Below, piece after piece: positions 8,773-18,692 of a stretch of DNA of 64,000 nucleotides (positions are counted from its first letter, which is position 1; every line of letters starts with the position of its first letter). The notes under the pieces were generated by a model. The model worked only from the letters and a program-made list of their open reading frames with translations. It was not told where the DNA came from and searched no databases. The stretch is from Calothrix sp. NIES-3974 (GTDB lineage: Bacteria; Cyanobacteriota; Cyanobacteriia; Cyanobacteriales; Nostocaceae). Location of the stretch: positions 806,001-870,000 of the forward strand of contig NZ_AP018254.1 of assembly GCF_002368395.1 (NCBI RefSeq), given 5' to 3'. The position numbers and the translations under genes were made by a program.

Positions 8773-9384
8773 ATGCCAAAAATTGTAGATAAAGAGTTGT
8801 ATCGTCAGGAGTTACTAGAAAAATGCTTTGATTTGTTTGCCCAGAAGGGATATGGTTCGATTACGATGCGGCAGATTGCCAAGGGTTTGAATGTGTCAAC
8901 GGGGACGTTGTATCACTATTTTCCCAGTAAGCAGGCTTTGTTTGAGCAGCTGGTGGAGGAAAAACTCCAGCGTGATATTTATTTTGTGACAAAGCAATGG
9001 CAAGGAATAAGGAGTCTTGATGATAAAGCGGAAATACTTGCTGATTATTTAGCGAAAAATCTGGAAGACCAGATTAAATGGACATATTTGATGGTTGACT
9101 TTGCTCAAAATCAGGAGAGGGAAGGTGATGTAGATGGTCAACGTTGGCAAGAAACCTGCGATCGCTATCGTTGGGCAATTTATGAATTTATTGGGGTGGA
9201 AAATCCGATAATTGCGGATTTTGTCATGTCATTAATTGATGGTTTAATTCTGGAAAAATTGTTAGGAAATCTGAATCTTGATGTGAAAGCTCAATGTATG
9301 TTGTTAGCAAAAATGGTGAATGCTTATTTGGAGAAAGAAAATAGGATGCAGGAGACAGGAGACAGGACAATACAATTCGGATAA
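8773..9384 (+). CDS. TetR/AcrR-family transcriptional regulator
   Basis: The 203-residue protein has the standard N-terminal TetR DNA-binding domain: a first helix (LEKCFDLFAQKGYGSITM) and the helix-turn-helix RQIAKGLNVSTGTLYHYFPS at about residues 35-54. The remaining helical part would bind a ligand. It lies directly upstream of the devB-MFS-devC-devA genes on the same strand and has a perfect palindrome in its leader, so it is the likely repressor of that exporter. The last residues (MQETGDRTIQFG) are encoded by a GGAGACAGGAGACAGG-type repeat, so the original C-terminus may have been shorter or different. Confidence 0.9.
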   Translation: MPKIVDKELYRQELLEKCFDLFAQKGYGSITMRQIAKGLNVSTGTLYHYFPSKQALFEQLVEEKLQRDIYFVTKQWQGIRSLDDKAEILADYLAKNLEDQIKWTYLMVDFAQNQEREGDVDGQRWQETCDRYRWAIYEFIGVENPIIADFVMSLIDGLILEKLLGNLNLDVKAQCMLLAKMVNAYLEKENRMQETGDRTIQFG

Positions 9385-9500
9385 GAAAGACCCAAAATAA
9401 TTGTAGAGACGCGACATATAGCGTCTCCCAAAATCACTGAACCGTATTGGGAGATAGGAGTAAGAAGTATGAATATCTTTAAATTCAATTTGTATTTTCA

Positions 9501-9593
9501 TTTCTGAGGGAGTGGGGAGTAGGGAATAGAAAGAGAATTAAGCCTTGACTTAAAACTTACTGTTCACGCGTGAAAAATCGTGAGAAATACAGG
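9501..9593 (-). repeat. TTTCTCAC...GTGAGAAA dispersed repeat, copy F
   Basis: This is a reverse-oriented copy of a roughly 100-base repeat whose ends read TTTCTCAC and GTGAGAAA and whose middle carries GGTTAATTTTC next to a CTACTCCCT run. Other copies: 33405-33502, 35811-35904 (reverse), 41997-42116, 51665-51785 and 58221-58422. Directly after it, 9597-9650 shares the phrase CGTAGTGCGGATC and flanks with 56855-56910. Confidence 0.6.
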
Positions 9594-9683
9594 ATATTCC
9601 CAATTCAAAATCCATAGACGCACGTAGTGCGGATCAACCGAAGAATAATCTAAAATCTAAAATCCAAAACCGAATAATCTCAC

Positions 9684-11084
9684 ATGAAAATGACACCGTT
9701 GATCGAACCAAAAAATCGATGGTTGTTGGGTTTAGTTACGGGTGCAATATTCGTAACCGGAGGTGTAATTTACTATGGTTTAGCTCCTTGGGGATTGGTA
9801 AATTCCCAAAAAGCAAAAACAGAATTGGTAACACCACCAATCACCAAGGTATCAGCTTTAGGAAGACTAGAACCAGAAACAGAAATAATTAAATTATCTG
9901 CTCCTGTTGCTTTAGATGGGGATAGGATAGCAAAATTATTGGTTAAAGAAGGGGATAAAGTTCAAGCTGGTCAAATAATTGCGATTCTGGACTCTCAAAA
10001 TAAACTTGAAGACGCATTGCGGATTGCGAAAACACGAGTTGCGATCGCAAAATCAAAACTTGCACAAATAGAAGCAGGTGCAAAAATCGGAGATATTCGC
10101 GCTCAACAAGCTACGGTGTCCCGTCTACAAGCACAATTACAGGGTGATGTAACCGCACAACAACAAGCGATCGCGCGGTTGGAAGCGCAGTGGTTAGGGG
10201 AAAGACAAGCGCAAACGGAGGTAATTGCGCGACTGGATGCACAGTGGAAGGGGGATCAACAAGCTCAAATTGCTACCATTCAAAGACTGGAAGCGCAATT
10301 AAATAACGCAGAAGCTGAATTTAGACGGTATCAACAACTTGCAACGGAAGGTGCGATTTCCAATTCACTATTTGATGAGAAGGGTTTGAGTTTGGAAACC
10401 GCTCGTCAACAACTTCGGGAAGCAAAAGCAGTTCTTGTACGGATTAATGCAACTAGTCAACGTCAACTGAGTGAAGCACAAGCGGAGTTACGACGCATCA
10501 ACGCAACTAATAGTAAGCAAATTAGTGAAGCGAAGGTAGGGTTAAATCGCATTCTTCGGACGGGAAATAAACAGGTGATGGAAGCGAAAGCTACTCTGAC
10601 GAGTATTGCAGAAGTCCGTCCTGTTGATGTTCAAGCTGCAAAAACAGAAGTTGCGAACGCAGAAGCTACACTAAAACAAGCAGAAACTGAGTTAGAGCAA
10701 ACTTTGATTCGCGCTCCCGATGCAGGTAGGATCATGAAAATCCATACCCGACCAGGGGAGAAAATTAGTGCAAACGGGATTGTGGAATTAGCTCAAACAG
10801 AACGGATGGTTGCTGTTGCGGAGGTTTATCAAAGTGATATTAGTAAGGTGAAATTGGGTCAACCTGCGGTAATTACTGGTGAAGCGTTTACTGGTGCTGT
10901 CAAGGGAAAAGTTTCCCAGATAGGTTTGCAGGTAAGTCGTCAGAACGTGTTTTCTAATCAACCAGGTGAAAATTTAGACCGTCGTGTCATCGAGGTGAAA
11001 ATTCGCATCAATCCAGAGGATAATCCACGGGTTGAAGCTTTATCGAATCTTCAGGTACAGACGGAGATTGATATCGGGAAATAG
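9684..11084 (+). CDS. devB: DevB-type membrane fusion protein of an ABC exporter
   Basis: The 466-residue protein has an N-terminal membrane anchor (about 14-34), a biotinyl-lipoyl-like half (DGDRIAKLLVKEGDKVQAGQ), a long alpha-hairpin of coiled coil (about 105-340, rich in Ala, Gln and Glu) and the second lipoyl half with IRAPDAGRIMKIHTRPGEKI, followed by a beta-barrel region. This is the periplasmic adaptor that links the DevCA inner-membrane pump to an outer-membrane TolC-like channel. In heterocystous cyanobacteria the founding DevBCA exports envelope glycolipids, but several paralogues exist; the substrate here is unknown. The downstream MFS gene separates it from devC. Confidence 0.88.
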   Translation: MKMTPLIEPKNRWLLGLVTGAIFVTGGVIYYGLAPWGLVNSQKAKTELVTPPITKVSALGRLEPETEIIKLSAPVALDGDRIAKLLVKEGDKVQAGQIIAILDSQNKLEDALRIAKTRVAIAKSKLAQIEAGAKIGDIRAQQATVSRLQAQLQGDVTAQQQAIARLEAQWLGERQAQTEVIARLDAQWKGDQQAQIATIQRLEAQLNNAEAEFRRYQQLATEGAISNSLFDEKGLSLETARQQLREAKAVLVRINATSQRQLSEAQAELRRINATNSKQISEAKVGLNRILRTGNKQVMEAKATLTSIAEVRPVDVQAAKTEVANAEATLKQAETELEQTLIRAPDAGRIMKIHTRPGEKISANGIVELAQTERMVAVAEVYQSDISKVKLGQPAVITGEAFTGAVKGKVSQIGLQVSRQNVFSNQPGENLDRRVIEVKIRINPEDNPRVEALSNLQVQTEIDIGK

Positions 11085-11632
11085 GGAGTAGAAGGAAAAT
11101 TAACGAATTACGAATTAGTAATAGCCTACAGCAAGGCTGCACCTACGTAATTTTTGGGTTTAATTCTCCTTCTTCCATCGTGGATTTGTTAGGGTCGGGT
11201 CTAAATTCCCGAACCTAATAGTCTGGAACTACGAATTACGTAAGCATTGCTCTTTTGCAGGAGTAATGATCAATTACGGATTAGAATAATTCGTTACTTG
11301 GAGGATGTTTGAAAAGTGTCAATAAATGCTTTCTTAATCATCTTCTGGAATACAGTAAAGAAGCTCAAAAGGTATATTTATTATTATCGACTACTCGTGA
11401 TTCCCGTCCAGACGCGACATGTCACGTCTCCCCTACTCCCAAAAAACAAGCTTCTTAAGTATTAAAAGCGACTTTTCAAACAGTCTCTTAAGACCTATAA
11501 CTTACTTGCTCAAAATCCAGGATTTTGTATCCTTAGATAGGATAGTAATTGTGATGTTCTGGGATGATGATTTTATAGATTCACTTTGAGTAAACAAAAA
11601 TCTCTAATATCAAATTCCAAATTTCACAATTA
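11085..11632. other. Spacer in the exporter region, 548 bases
   Basis: The first part (about 11098-11150) is the AATTACGAATTA / TAATAGCCTACAGCAAGGCTGC repeat also found reversed at about 14160-14262. The middle holds a MITE-like element (11301-11487). No open reading frame is supported. A promoter for the MFS gene could lie at the right end but none is clear. Confidence 0.6.
11301..11487 (+). mobile_element. 187-base MITE-like element, copy 1
   Basis: The ends GAGGATGTTTGAAAAGT and ACTTTTCAAACAGTCTC are imperfect inverted repeats. The middle includes a GACGCGACATGTCACGTC hairpin and a CTACTCCC run. An inverted copy of the same length and order lies at 61265-61452. It carries no gene; the ends resemble those of an insertion sequence, so it is probably a non-autonomous derivative. 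Confidence 0.7.
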
Positions 11633-12844
11633 ATGAAGACAAAACCGTTATATCAACAAGCAAATTTTTACTGGTTATGGTTAGGACAAACGGTGATTTT
11701 ATGTGCAGTTCAATTTTGGGTTGTTGCTTTAACTTGGTTTGTTTTGGAAGAGACTGGTTCAGGTATCGCAATTGGCACTGTTTTGATGGCTGCGGCAATT
11801 CCCAGGGTTATATTTACGTTAATTGCGGGAGTAATAATTGACCAATTTGCGGCGAATCGGGTGGCGACAATGGCTGCATTAGGTGTAACTTTAATTGTGG
11901 AAATCACGAGTGTTTTCTTATTTCTAATTTCTTTTAATTGGAGTTTCTTAATAATTTTTTTTGCTTTATTTGGAACCTTGGAGGCATTAATTTATCCTGC
12001 TTTATTAACTATGTTACCGCGCTTGGTGGATAAATCACAGTTAGCAACAGCAAATGCATTTTTAGGGGGAGGTGAACAGATTACAAATGTGATTGGCCCC
12101 ACATTATCTGGTTTATTAGTTGGTAGTTTAGGATTGCCAGTTGCATTGCTGATTAATACAAGTTTATTTGCTATTGGGAGTTTATTTTTACAATTGATTG
12201 AACCTCCTGCTGAGATGAATATAACCATGAAAAATCCATTTAATGATACCCGTCAGCAACTAATAGAAGGGTGGAAATATGCATGGAATCATCAAGTAAT
12301 TCGGATTTGTTTATTTGTTGCAGCCATGTTGAATTTTGCTATGTTAGGACCGATTGTGGTGGGGGGTGCAAAACTAGTAGAATCAAGATTTGCAGGAGAT
12401 GCGATCGCCTATGGAAATTTCCTTGCAGCTTATGGTGTTGGTGCATTAGCAGGTGTGGTGGTTGCAGCAATTATTGGTCGGGTAAAACGAATTGGTTTGA
12501 TGTTGGTGTGGTTATCTTGGTTACTGGGTGTGGGGATGATTATGTTGGCGTTTATTAATACTTTTTGGCTTGCCTATGTAATTCTAGTTTGTATGGGATT
12601 TGCTGGGGGTATTGTCAGCATTTTGGCAATTACTTGGTTACAGGAAAAAACCGAAATATCCATGCAGGGAAGGGTAATGAGTTTATTAACATTTGCTGCG
12701 ATCGCTCTTGATCCATTTTCCCAAGCTTTGTCTGGGTTTTTATTAGAAATTAATCTTCCGACCCTGTTTATTTCCGCAGGAATTATCATGTTGTTTACGG
12801 GTTCAATTACCTATACCAGTCCCGCAGTTTATCTTCGTAGTTAG
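11633..12844 (+). CDS. MFS transporter (EntS/MFS_3-like)
   Basis: The 403-residue protein is hydrophobic throughout with about 12 membrane spans. The first loop has GVIIDQFAANRVATMAALGV in place of the usual GxLaDRxxRR motif between spans 2 and 3, so the basic signature is weakened. The ends and length fit the MFS drug and siderophore exporter group. The product would be a proton-coupled exporter in the cytoplasmic membrane. Its position between devB and devC is unusual, since devBCA are normally adjacent, and suggests joint regulation or an insertion. Substrate unknown. Confidence 0.85.
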   Translation: MKTKPLYQQANFYWLWLGQTVILCAVQFWVVALTWFVLEETGSGIAIGTVLMAAAIPRVIFTLIAGVIIDQFAANRVATMAALGVTLIVEITSVFLFLISFNWSFLIIFFALFGTLEALIYPALLTMLPRLVDKSQLATANAFLGGGEQITNVIGPTLSGLLVGSLGLPVALLINTSLFAIGSLFLQLIEPPAEMNITMKNPFNDTRQQLIEGWKYAWNHQVIRICLFVAAMLNFAMLGPIVVGGAKLVESRFAGDAIAYGNFLAAYGVGALAGVVVAAIIGRVKRIGLMLVWLSWLLGVGMIMLAFINTFWLAYVILVCMGFAGGIVSILAITWLQEKTEISMQGRVMSLLTFAAIALDPFSQALSGFLLEINLPTLFISAGIIMLFTGSITYTSPAVYLRS

Positions 12845-12988
12845 TCAACTGGATTTCTCAAAAATTCTCAAATTTGAAGGAAGTGGGGAATAGGGAGTAA
12901 AAATAAAATTAAGCTAAGAGGCTGTTCTCTGAAAATATGAGAGGTTTCTGGCTTTTCCACAAATATATATCAACAAATACGGGGAAGA

Positions 12989-14152
12989 ATGCGGAAACTA
13001 TTTAAAAGAACACCCCTTGCTTGGCGACAATTAATGAAGGAAAAAACACGTCTTTTAGTCGCAGTTGCAGGGATTACCTTTGCCGATATTTTGATGTTAC
13101 TGCAAATGGGTTTTGAAGGTGCATTATACGATGCTGCTATTCAACCCCATCGACAATTGCAAGCTGATTTAGTCTTAATTGACCCGCAGATGCAAACTTT
13201 ATTTGCAGTTAAAAGTTTTCAACGTCAAAGATTATATCAAACTTTAGCAGTAGAAAATGTAGAATCTGTCACACCTGTTTATATTGCTTCTGGTCAATGG
13301 CGAAATCCGGAAACCCGTTTAGAACGAACCATTTTGGTGTGGGGTGTAGACCCCAGTAAACAAACCTTTAAAATGGCAGATGTGAATCAAAATTTAGACA
13401 AAATCAAGCCGTTAAATACGGTTTTATTTGATATTGCTGGTCGTCCTGAATATGGTGTGAATGGTGATGATTTTCAGAAATCAGGTAAATTTAGTACGGA
13501 ATTAAATGGTAAAAATGTCCAAGTTAAAGGATTATTTGTTAATGGTGCTTCCTTTGCTGCCGATGGAAATATTATTACGAGTGACTCCACTTTTTTAAAT
13601 CTATTTTCAGCTAGCGATCGCAATCAAATTCAGGTAGGATTAATTAAGCTAAAACCTAATAGCAATATTCCTGCTGTTCAACAGCAAATTGACCGACTAT
13701 TACCCAATGATGTATTAGTTTTGAGTGTGGAGGAATTTGCCCAAATCGAAAAGAAATATTGGGCAGATGGTACAGCAATTGGATTTATTTTTGGTTTGGG
13801 TGTAGGGGTTGGCTTTATTGTGGGAATTGTGATTGTTTATCAAATTTTGTACTCGGATGTTTCCGAACATTTACCAGAATACGCAACATTAAAAGCAATG
13901 GGTTATACTGACCGGTATTTACTGACCGTGTTAATGCAGGAATCATTAATCCTAGCTGTATTGGGTTATATTCCGAGTTTTGTGTTAACTTTAGGTTTGT
14001 ACTATGCGGCATCTGTTGCTACTATGTTACCAATTGCCATGACTGTAGAAAGGGCAATTAATGTGTTTATCTTGACGGTAGTTATGTGTAGTATTTCTGG
14101 AGCGGTGGCTATGCGTAAGTTACGTTCGGCTGACCCAGCAGATATTTTTTAA
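12989..14152 (+). CDS. devC: DevC-type ABC exporter permease
   Basis: The 387-residue protein has the DevC opening FKRTPLAWRQLMKEKTRLLV followed by the first span (GITFADILMLLQMGF), a periplasmic domain of about 200 residues, and three C-terminal spans starting near residue 265. This is the MacB/FtsX-like permease topology (four spans with a large loop after the first). It would pair with DevA at 14348 and DevB at 9684. It starts 144 bases after the MFS gene and ends 195 bases before devA, the gap holding an AATTACGAATTA repeat tract. Confidence 0.9.
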   Translation: MRKLFKRTPLAWRQLMKEKTRLLVAVAGITFADILMLLQMGFEGALYDAAIQPHRQLQADLVLIDPQMQTLFAVKSFQRQRLYQTLAVENVESVTPVYIASGQWRNPETRLERTILVWGVDPSKQTFKMADVNQNLDKIKPLNTVLFDIAGRPEYGVNGDDFQKSGKFSTELNGKNVQVKGLFVNGASFAADGNIITSDSTFLNLFSASDRNQIQVGLIKLKPNSNIPAVQQQIDRLLPNDVLVLSVEEFAQIEKKYWADGTAIGFIFGLGVGVGFIVGIVIVYQILYSDVSEHLPEYATLKAMGYTDRYLLTVLMQESLILAVLGYIPSFVLTLGLYYAASVATMLPIAMTVERAINVFILTVVMCSISGAVAMRKLRSADPADIF

Positions 14153-14347
14153 ATTAATTCATTTAAATTAATTCATAATTAATAGATAATACCCACTACG
14201 CGGGTATTACGTAGGCGTAGCCTTGCCGTAGGCTATTAAGAATTACGAATTACGAATTACGAATTATAAAGCATTAACGATATAACTCATTCCCACTCCC
14301 CACTCCCCATTTATTAGTCATAAATCATCACCACAAAGTCATCTTTT
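14153..14347. repeat. AATTACGAATTA repeat tract between devC and devA
   Basis: The tract includes GGGTATTACGTAGGCGTAGCC, partner-like CCTTGCCGTAGGC and then tandem AATTACG units (about 14230-14262). A reverse-oriented relative lies at about 11098-11150, and shorter units at 1780-1812 and 53931-53947. No gene is present. It could affect the coupling of devC and devA expression. Confidence 0.6.
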
Positions 14348-15073
14348 ATGTTTGACCAAAACTTAAATTCAGAACCAGCGATCGCTATCTACCAACTGAA
14401 TCACTTTTTTGGGACAGGTGCATTACGTAAGCAAGCTTTATTTGATATTAATTTGGAAATCCAAGCTGGAGAAATTGTCATCATGACCGGACCCTCTGGT
14501 TCCGGGAAAACAACTTTACTAACTTTAATGGGTGGTTTACGTTCTGCACAAATAGGTAGTCTGAAAATTCTTGGTCAGGAAATTTGTGGTGCAAATAAAC
14601 ATCAATTAACTCAACTCAGACGCAATATCGGTTATATTTTCCAAGCTCATAATTTAATGACTTTTCTGACTGCAAAGGAAAACGTCCGTATGTCCCTGGA
14701 ACTCCACGAACAATATTTAGCTGGAGACCCAAATGCAAAAGCTGAGGAAATGCTTACATCTGTTGGTTTAGAAGAACGAATGGATTATTATCCAGAAAGT
14801 TTATCTGGAGGACAACGACAACGGGTTGCGATCGCTCGTGCTTTAGTTAGTCATCCGAAAATTGTCCTTGCAGATGAACCGACAGCAGCACTTGATAAGA
14901 AATCTGGACGGGATGTGGTGGAATTAATGCAAAAACTAGCGAAACAGCAAGGTTGTACAATTTTACTCGTCACCCACGACAACCGGATTTTAGACATTGC
15001 TGACCGAATTATCTATATGGAAGATGGAAAATTGGTCAGTGATGGTGTTGATGTTGCCATGAAAGTAAAATAA
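14348..15073 (+). CDS. devA: DevA-type ABC exporter ATPase
   Basis: The 241-residue protein shows all nucleotide-binding motifs: Walker A GPSGSGKTTLL, Q-loop FQAHNL, signature LSGGQRQRVAIARAL, Walker B IVLADEPTAALD and H-loop LLVTHD. It belongs to the MacB/LolD-like group that drives the FtsX-type permeases, here DevC. It closes the TetR-devB-MFS-devC-devA region. Length is normal and nothing is missing. Confidence 0.93.
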   Translation: MFDQNLNSEPAIAIYQLNHFFGTGALRKQALFDINLEIQAGEIVIMTGPSGSGKTTLLTLMGGLRSAQIGSLKILGQEICGANKHQLTQLRRNIGYIFQAHNLMTFLTAKENVRMSLELHEQYLAGDPNAKAEEMLTSVGLEERMDYYPESLSGGQRQRVAIARALVSHPKIVLADEPTAALDKKSGRDVVELMQKLAKQQGCTILLVTHDNRILDIADRIIYMEDGKLVSDGVDVAMKVK

Positions 15074-15245
15074 ACTGGCTGAAAGTCAACAAATATATCG
15101 ACAGAAATAATTACATATTAGTATTTAGGCTAGGTAATGCTGAGTAAGAGCTTCAAGTCAAAGTTTTGTATAATGAATTTTGTCTCACCACTTACTTACT
15201 AAAGTCAAAAGATAATCCCCGCAAACTCTCCTGTATCCTGAATTC

Positions 15246-17411
15246 TCATCCCAAATACCGCATCAAAATCGATTCTAACTGCACAATCCCAATTGGTTTA
15301 CTCAGTACGTCATTCGCACCTGCGTATAAAAACTGTTGACGTTCGCTAATTGCTGTCGGAGTCACCACAATTACAGGTAGAAAATCTAAATCCGGTTGTT
15401 GTCGCAATTCCTGTAATAAATCCATTCCACTCACGTTACCAGATAGGTGAATATCCAGTAAAATTAAATCTGCATCAAATTCCCGTACTCGTGCTAAAAA
15501 ATCTTCCCCATCAGCGCTAATTTCAACCTGATAACCAATTGTTTGCAGGTAATCCTGTAATAAAATCGCCGTATTTTCTTCATCTTCAACTAAAAAAATA
15601 CGCTTAGGTTGAACCGGTTGCTGTGGAAAACCATTTTGATTAGATACTTGGTTTTCTAAATATTCATGGTTAAGATTCCAGGAATCAAACATATTACTGT
15701 TGAGCGCATTAATCTCACTTTGCTCATGGTGGGGTAAAAGTAAGGAAAATTTACTTCCCTTACCAACAGCTGACTCAACTATTACATCCCCCCCATGTAA
15801 ACGCGCAAGTTTTCTCGTCAAAGCTAATCCTAAACCTGTACCTTCATACTGTCGATTCAAATTACTATCAACTTGGGTAAAAGGTTCAAATAATAAATCA
15901 AAATTACTAGGGTCAATTCCAATTCCCGTATCCACAACATGAAAATACAGACATTTCTCAATTTTTTCCACGATTAACTGCACCTGACCAGATGCGGTAA
16001 ACTTAATCGCATTGGTCAACAAATTTAACAACATCTGCTTGAGACGACGCTCATCCGCAACACAATTTTCCACATCTGTACGAATTTCCGAGATTAATTC
16101 TAACCCTTTGGCAACAGCGCGATCGCGTACTGTGGAAATCACATAATTACAGATATCAACAATGGGAATCGGTATTAAACATAACTCTTCTTTCCCCGCT
16201 TCCACCTTCGATAAATCGAGAATATCGTTAATCAGAGCCAATAAATGCTCCCCACTCGAATAAATACAATTAATATATTCCAATTGCTTCTCATTTAATT
16301 CCCCGACAATTTTTTGCTGGAGCAACTGAGACAATCCCATAATCGCATGGAGGGGAGTGCGTAACTCGTGACTCATCGTTGCGAGAAACTCGCTTTTAGC
16401 TCGATTTCCCGCTTCCGCAGCTTCCTTTGTTTTGCGTAACTTAAACTCAGCCTGTTTGCGATCGCGAATATCTTCTATCATGGCTAAATAATAAGCGGGT
16501 TCTCCACTTATGTTAGGAATCAACGACAAATTCAAATTTGTCCAAACTAAACGACCATCTTCACGAATCAATCGACGCTCCATTTCTAACCGTTCAAGAG
16601 GATAGGAAACCAATTGTTGATAAACTTCTAAATCACCCGGTGCGCAACTAATTAAATCTGTAAAACGTTTACCAAATAAGTCATTACGCTCGTAATTCAG
16701 TAGCTTACATAATGCGGGGTTTACATCTACTAAATGTCCCGTCATATCAATTAAGCCAATTCCCAGGGAAGAACGTTCAAAAATAGCTCGAAAATGGGAT
16801 TCAGGTTTAGTCACCATTACCAAATCATTTTGTCTACAGCGACGCTGGTAAGCTGCAAGCAAATGATAGCGTAAACTTGCTCTATCTAATTTTGATAAAC
16901 ATAAATAATCCGTAGCTCCGTGACCTAATATATCTTCGATAATTGTTTCATCTTGGTGAAAAGCAACCACAATGATTGGTAAATCAAGTACTAATAAATG
17001 TATCTGGGTAATTAACTGTAAATCAGGTTCTACTTGTTGGGAAAAATCGAGAATGATTATATCAAATTTATGGATATGTAAATGGGGAAATAACTTAATT
17101 TTTGTAATATCCAAATACTCCTGTTGTCCATTTGCTTGTGAAGTCCGTGGATAATTCTCAAAATCAATCAAAAACTTCCTTTCACTATCTTCTTGGTTAA
17201 TTTTTGTCAACAAATCAACGAAATCACTCCCACTGTGATTTTGACTATTCTCCAGGTGATACGCCAAGCTTAAAGCCTCTGGCTGATGGCTATCTTTCCC
17301 TTCTGTTGAATTTAAATCCTTATACGTATTATTAAAAACTAGTACTTTAATCGGTTTTGATATCATAACTGCCACCCTTTGCACCGTTCGAGAATTTCCA
17401 CCTTCGTTCAA
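15246..17411 (-). CDS. Hybrid sensor histidine kinase (receiver-like, PAS, HisKA, HATPase, REC)
   Basis: The 721-residue protein has a degenerate receiver-like N-terminus (about 20-195; [18 protein letters not shown]), a PAS domain with PAC (about 205-325), HisKA with phospho-acceptor His348 in [14 protein letters not shown], HATPase_c with an N box ([14 protein letters not shown]), DTGIGID and [13 protein letters not shown], and a C-terminal receiver with Asp653 in [10 protein letters not shown] and Lys in LSKPIG. No membrane spans are seen, so it senses cytoplasmic signals. An ATG at residue 16 is an alternative start. No response-regulator gene is adjacent. Confidence 0.92.
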   Translation of the reverse strand: MNEGGNSRTVQRVAVMISKPIKVLVFNNTYKDLNSTEGKDSHQPEALSLAYHLENSQNHSGSDFVDLLTKINQEDSERKFLIDFENYPRTSQANGQQEYLDITKIKLFPHLHIHKFDIIILDFSQQVEPDLQLITQIHLLVLDLPIIVVAFHQDETIIEDILGHGATDYLCLSKLDRASLRYHLLAAYQRRCRQNDLVMVTKPESHFRAIFERSSLGIGLIDMTGHLVDVNPALCKLLNYERNDLFGKRFTDLISCAPGDLEVYQQLVSYPLERLEMERRLIREDGRLVWTNLNLSLIPNISGEPAYYLAMIEDIRDRKQAEFKLRKTKEAAEAGNRAKSEFLATMSHELRTPLHAIMGLSQLLQQKIVGELNEKQLEYINCIYSSGEHLLALINDILDLSKVEAGKEELCLIPIPIVDICNYVISTVRDRAVAKGLELISEIRTDVENCVADERRLKQMLLNLLTNAIKFTASGQVQLIVEKIEKCLYFHVVDTGIGIDPSNFDLLFEPFTQVDSNLNRQYEGTGLGLALTRKLARLHGGDVIVESAVGKGSKFSLLLPHHEQSEINALNSNMFDSWNLNHEYLENQVSNQNGFPQQPVQPKRIFLVEDEENTAILLQDYLQTIGYQVEISADGEDFLARVREFDADLILLDIHLSGNVSGMDLLQELRQQPDLDFLPVIVVTPTAISERQQFLYAGANDVLSKPIGIVQLESILMRYLG

Positions 17412-17695
17412 TTAGCAATTAGATACACATATTTGACGACCAATTCCGTAAGTATAAATACATATAAAATAAACGATTCTGATTAACATGACATTAAGAT
17501 AACAACTTCAAAAGATGATTTTTGCTGCATGGTGTGACACTTATATTTCTCAACTTAGCTGGATACATCCTGTTTTCCTATCTCAAAATCATAGGGGTAA
17601 ATACTCGCTAAACTATAAATATTTCTTCCGAAATCAGTTAAGTAAATTAAAAATTTGCCAAAATGTAATTACCAGCAATTTCAACAGGTGCAGCA

Positions 17696-18625
17696 ATGAT
17701 CGAAGATGCCAGAATAGTTTCACTTATCCCCAGTGGGACAGAGATTTTAGCTGCATTAGGTTTAAGCGATCGCCTTGTCGGACGCTCCCACGAATGCGAT
17801 TATCCCCCAGCAATCCAAAATCTTCCAGTTTGTACTCAACCCCGTCTCGATTCTGACCTATCCTCAGAAGCGATTAACGCTAATGTCAATCAATTACTTC
17901 GCTCTGCCCTCAGTATATACGACATTAAAATAGACACTTTAAAATCACTCCAACCCACCCACATTATTACCCAAGACCAATGTCAAGTATGTGCTGTTAG
18001 TCTGCAAAACGTCAAAGACGCTGTATCTGAAGTTATCACACCCTTACCCCAAATTATCTCGTTACAACCCCTTGTTTTGAAAGATGTCTGGAAAGATATA
18101 GAGGAAGTAGCCAGGATTTTCCAAGTCGATGCGGTGAAATTATTAGAAAACTTGGAATCACGGGTAAAAATCGTCCATACTCGAACCAAGGGACTTGCTC
18201 AGTCAGAAATTCTCCCCTCTGTCCTCTGCATTGAATGGAACGAACCCCTCATGGTCGCAGGGAACTGGATTCCTGAATTAGTCCAAATTGCCGGAGGAAA
18301 ACCCCTATTGAGTCAAATAGGGAAACACTCACCAAGGATTGAATGGGAAGACGTGGTAACTTATGATCCAGATATTATCATCTTCATGTCCTGTGGATTG
18401 AATTTAGAACAAACTCGTCACGACACCCAACGTACAGTTACCCAAAAACCCGAATGGCAAAACTTACGTGCAGTCCGTAATCAACGGGTTTATGTCACAG
18501 ACGGAAATGCTTACTTTAATCGTCCTGGTCCACGCTTAGTTGATTCCTTAGAAATCCTTGCAGAAATTATCCACCCAGAAATATTTCTGTATAATTACCA
18601 GTATCGAGGTTGGGATTATTTGTAA
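17696..18625 (+). CDS. Cobalamin-binding (BtuF-like) protein
   Basis: The 309-residue protein follows the BtuF/FhuD periplasmic-binding fold: RIVSLIPSGTEILAALGLSD at the start, LKSLQPTHIITQDQCQVCAV, a long linking helix (WKDIEEVARIFQVDAVKLLE) and GKHSPRIEWEDVVTYDPDII in the second lobe. It lacks an obvious signal peptide and no transporter genes are adjacent, which is usual for the cyanobacterial members annotated as cobalamin-binding proteins. The ligand is inferred from family only. No cobalamin riboswitch is visible upstream. The 3' side carries a palindromic repeat that may end transcription. Confidence 0.75.
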   Translation: MIEDARIVSLIPSGTEILAALGLSDRLVGRSHECDYPPAIQNLPVCTQPRLDSDLSSEAINANVNQLLRSALSIYDIKIDTLKSLQPTHIITQDQCQVCAVSLQNVKDAVSEVITPLPQIISLQPLVLKDVWKDIEEVARIFQVDAVKLLENLESRVKIVHTRTKGLAQSEILPSVLCIEWNEPLMVAGNWIPELVQIAGGKPLLSQIGKHSPRIEWEDVVTYDPDIIIFMSCGLNLEQTRHDTQRTVTQKPEWQNLRAVRNQRVYVTDGNAYFNRPGPRLVDSLEILAEIIHPEIFLYNYQYRGWDYL

Positions 18626-18628
18626 TTG

Positions 18629-18657
18629 GTAGAGACGACCTGTGGGGTCGTCTCTAC
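18629..18657. repeat. GTAGAGACGACC hairpin repeat after the cobalamin-binding gene
   Basis: GTAGAGACGACC (18629-18640) pairs with GGTCGTCTCTAC (18646-18657), loop TGTGG. It is a variant of the palindromic repeat family and could work as a transcript-end hairpin, since it lies four bases after the stop codon. Confidence 0.75.
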
Positions 18658-18692
18658 GGGTTTTGTGTCAAAATGATTTAATTAAAAATTAA

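Noticed and set aside
9684-15073. Assignment of the DevBCA genes as the heterocyst glycolipid exporter
   Set aside because: Heterocystous genomes have several DevBCA paralogues; the split by an MFS gene and a TetR regulator argue for a different substrate.
17412-17695. Cobalamin riboswitch upstream of the BtuF-like gene
   Set aside because: No B12-box or the expected long conserved structure is present in the spacer.
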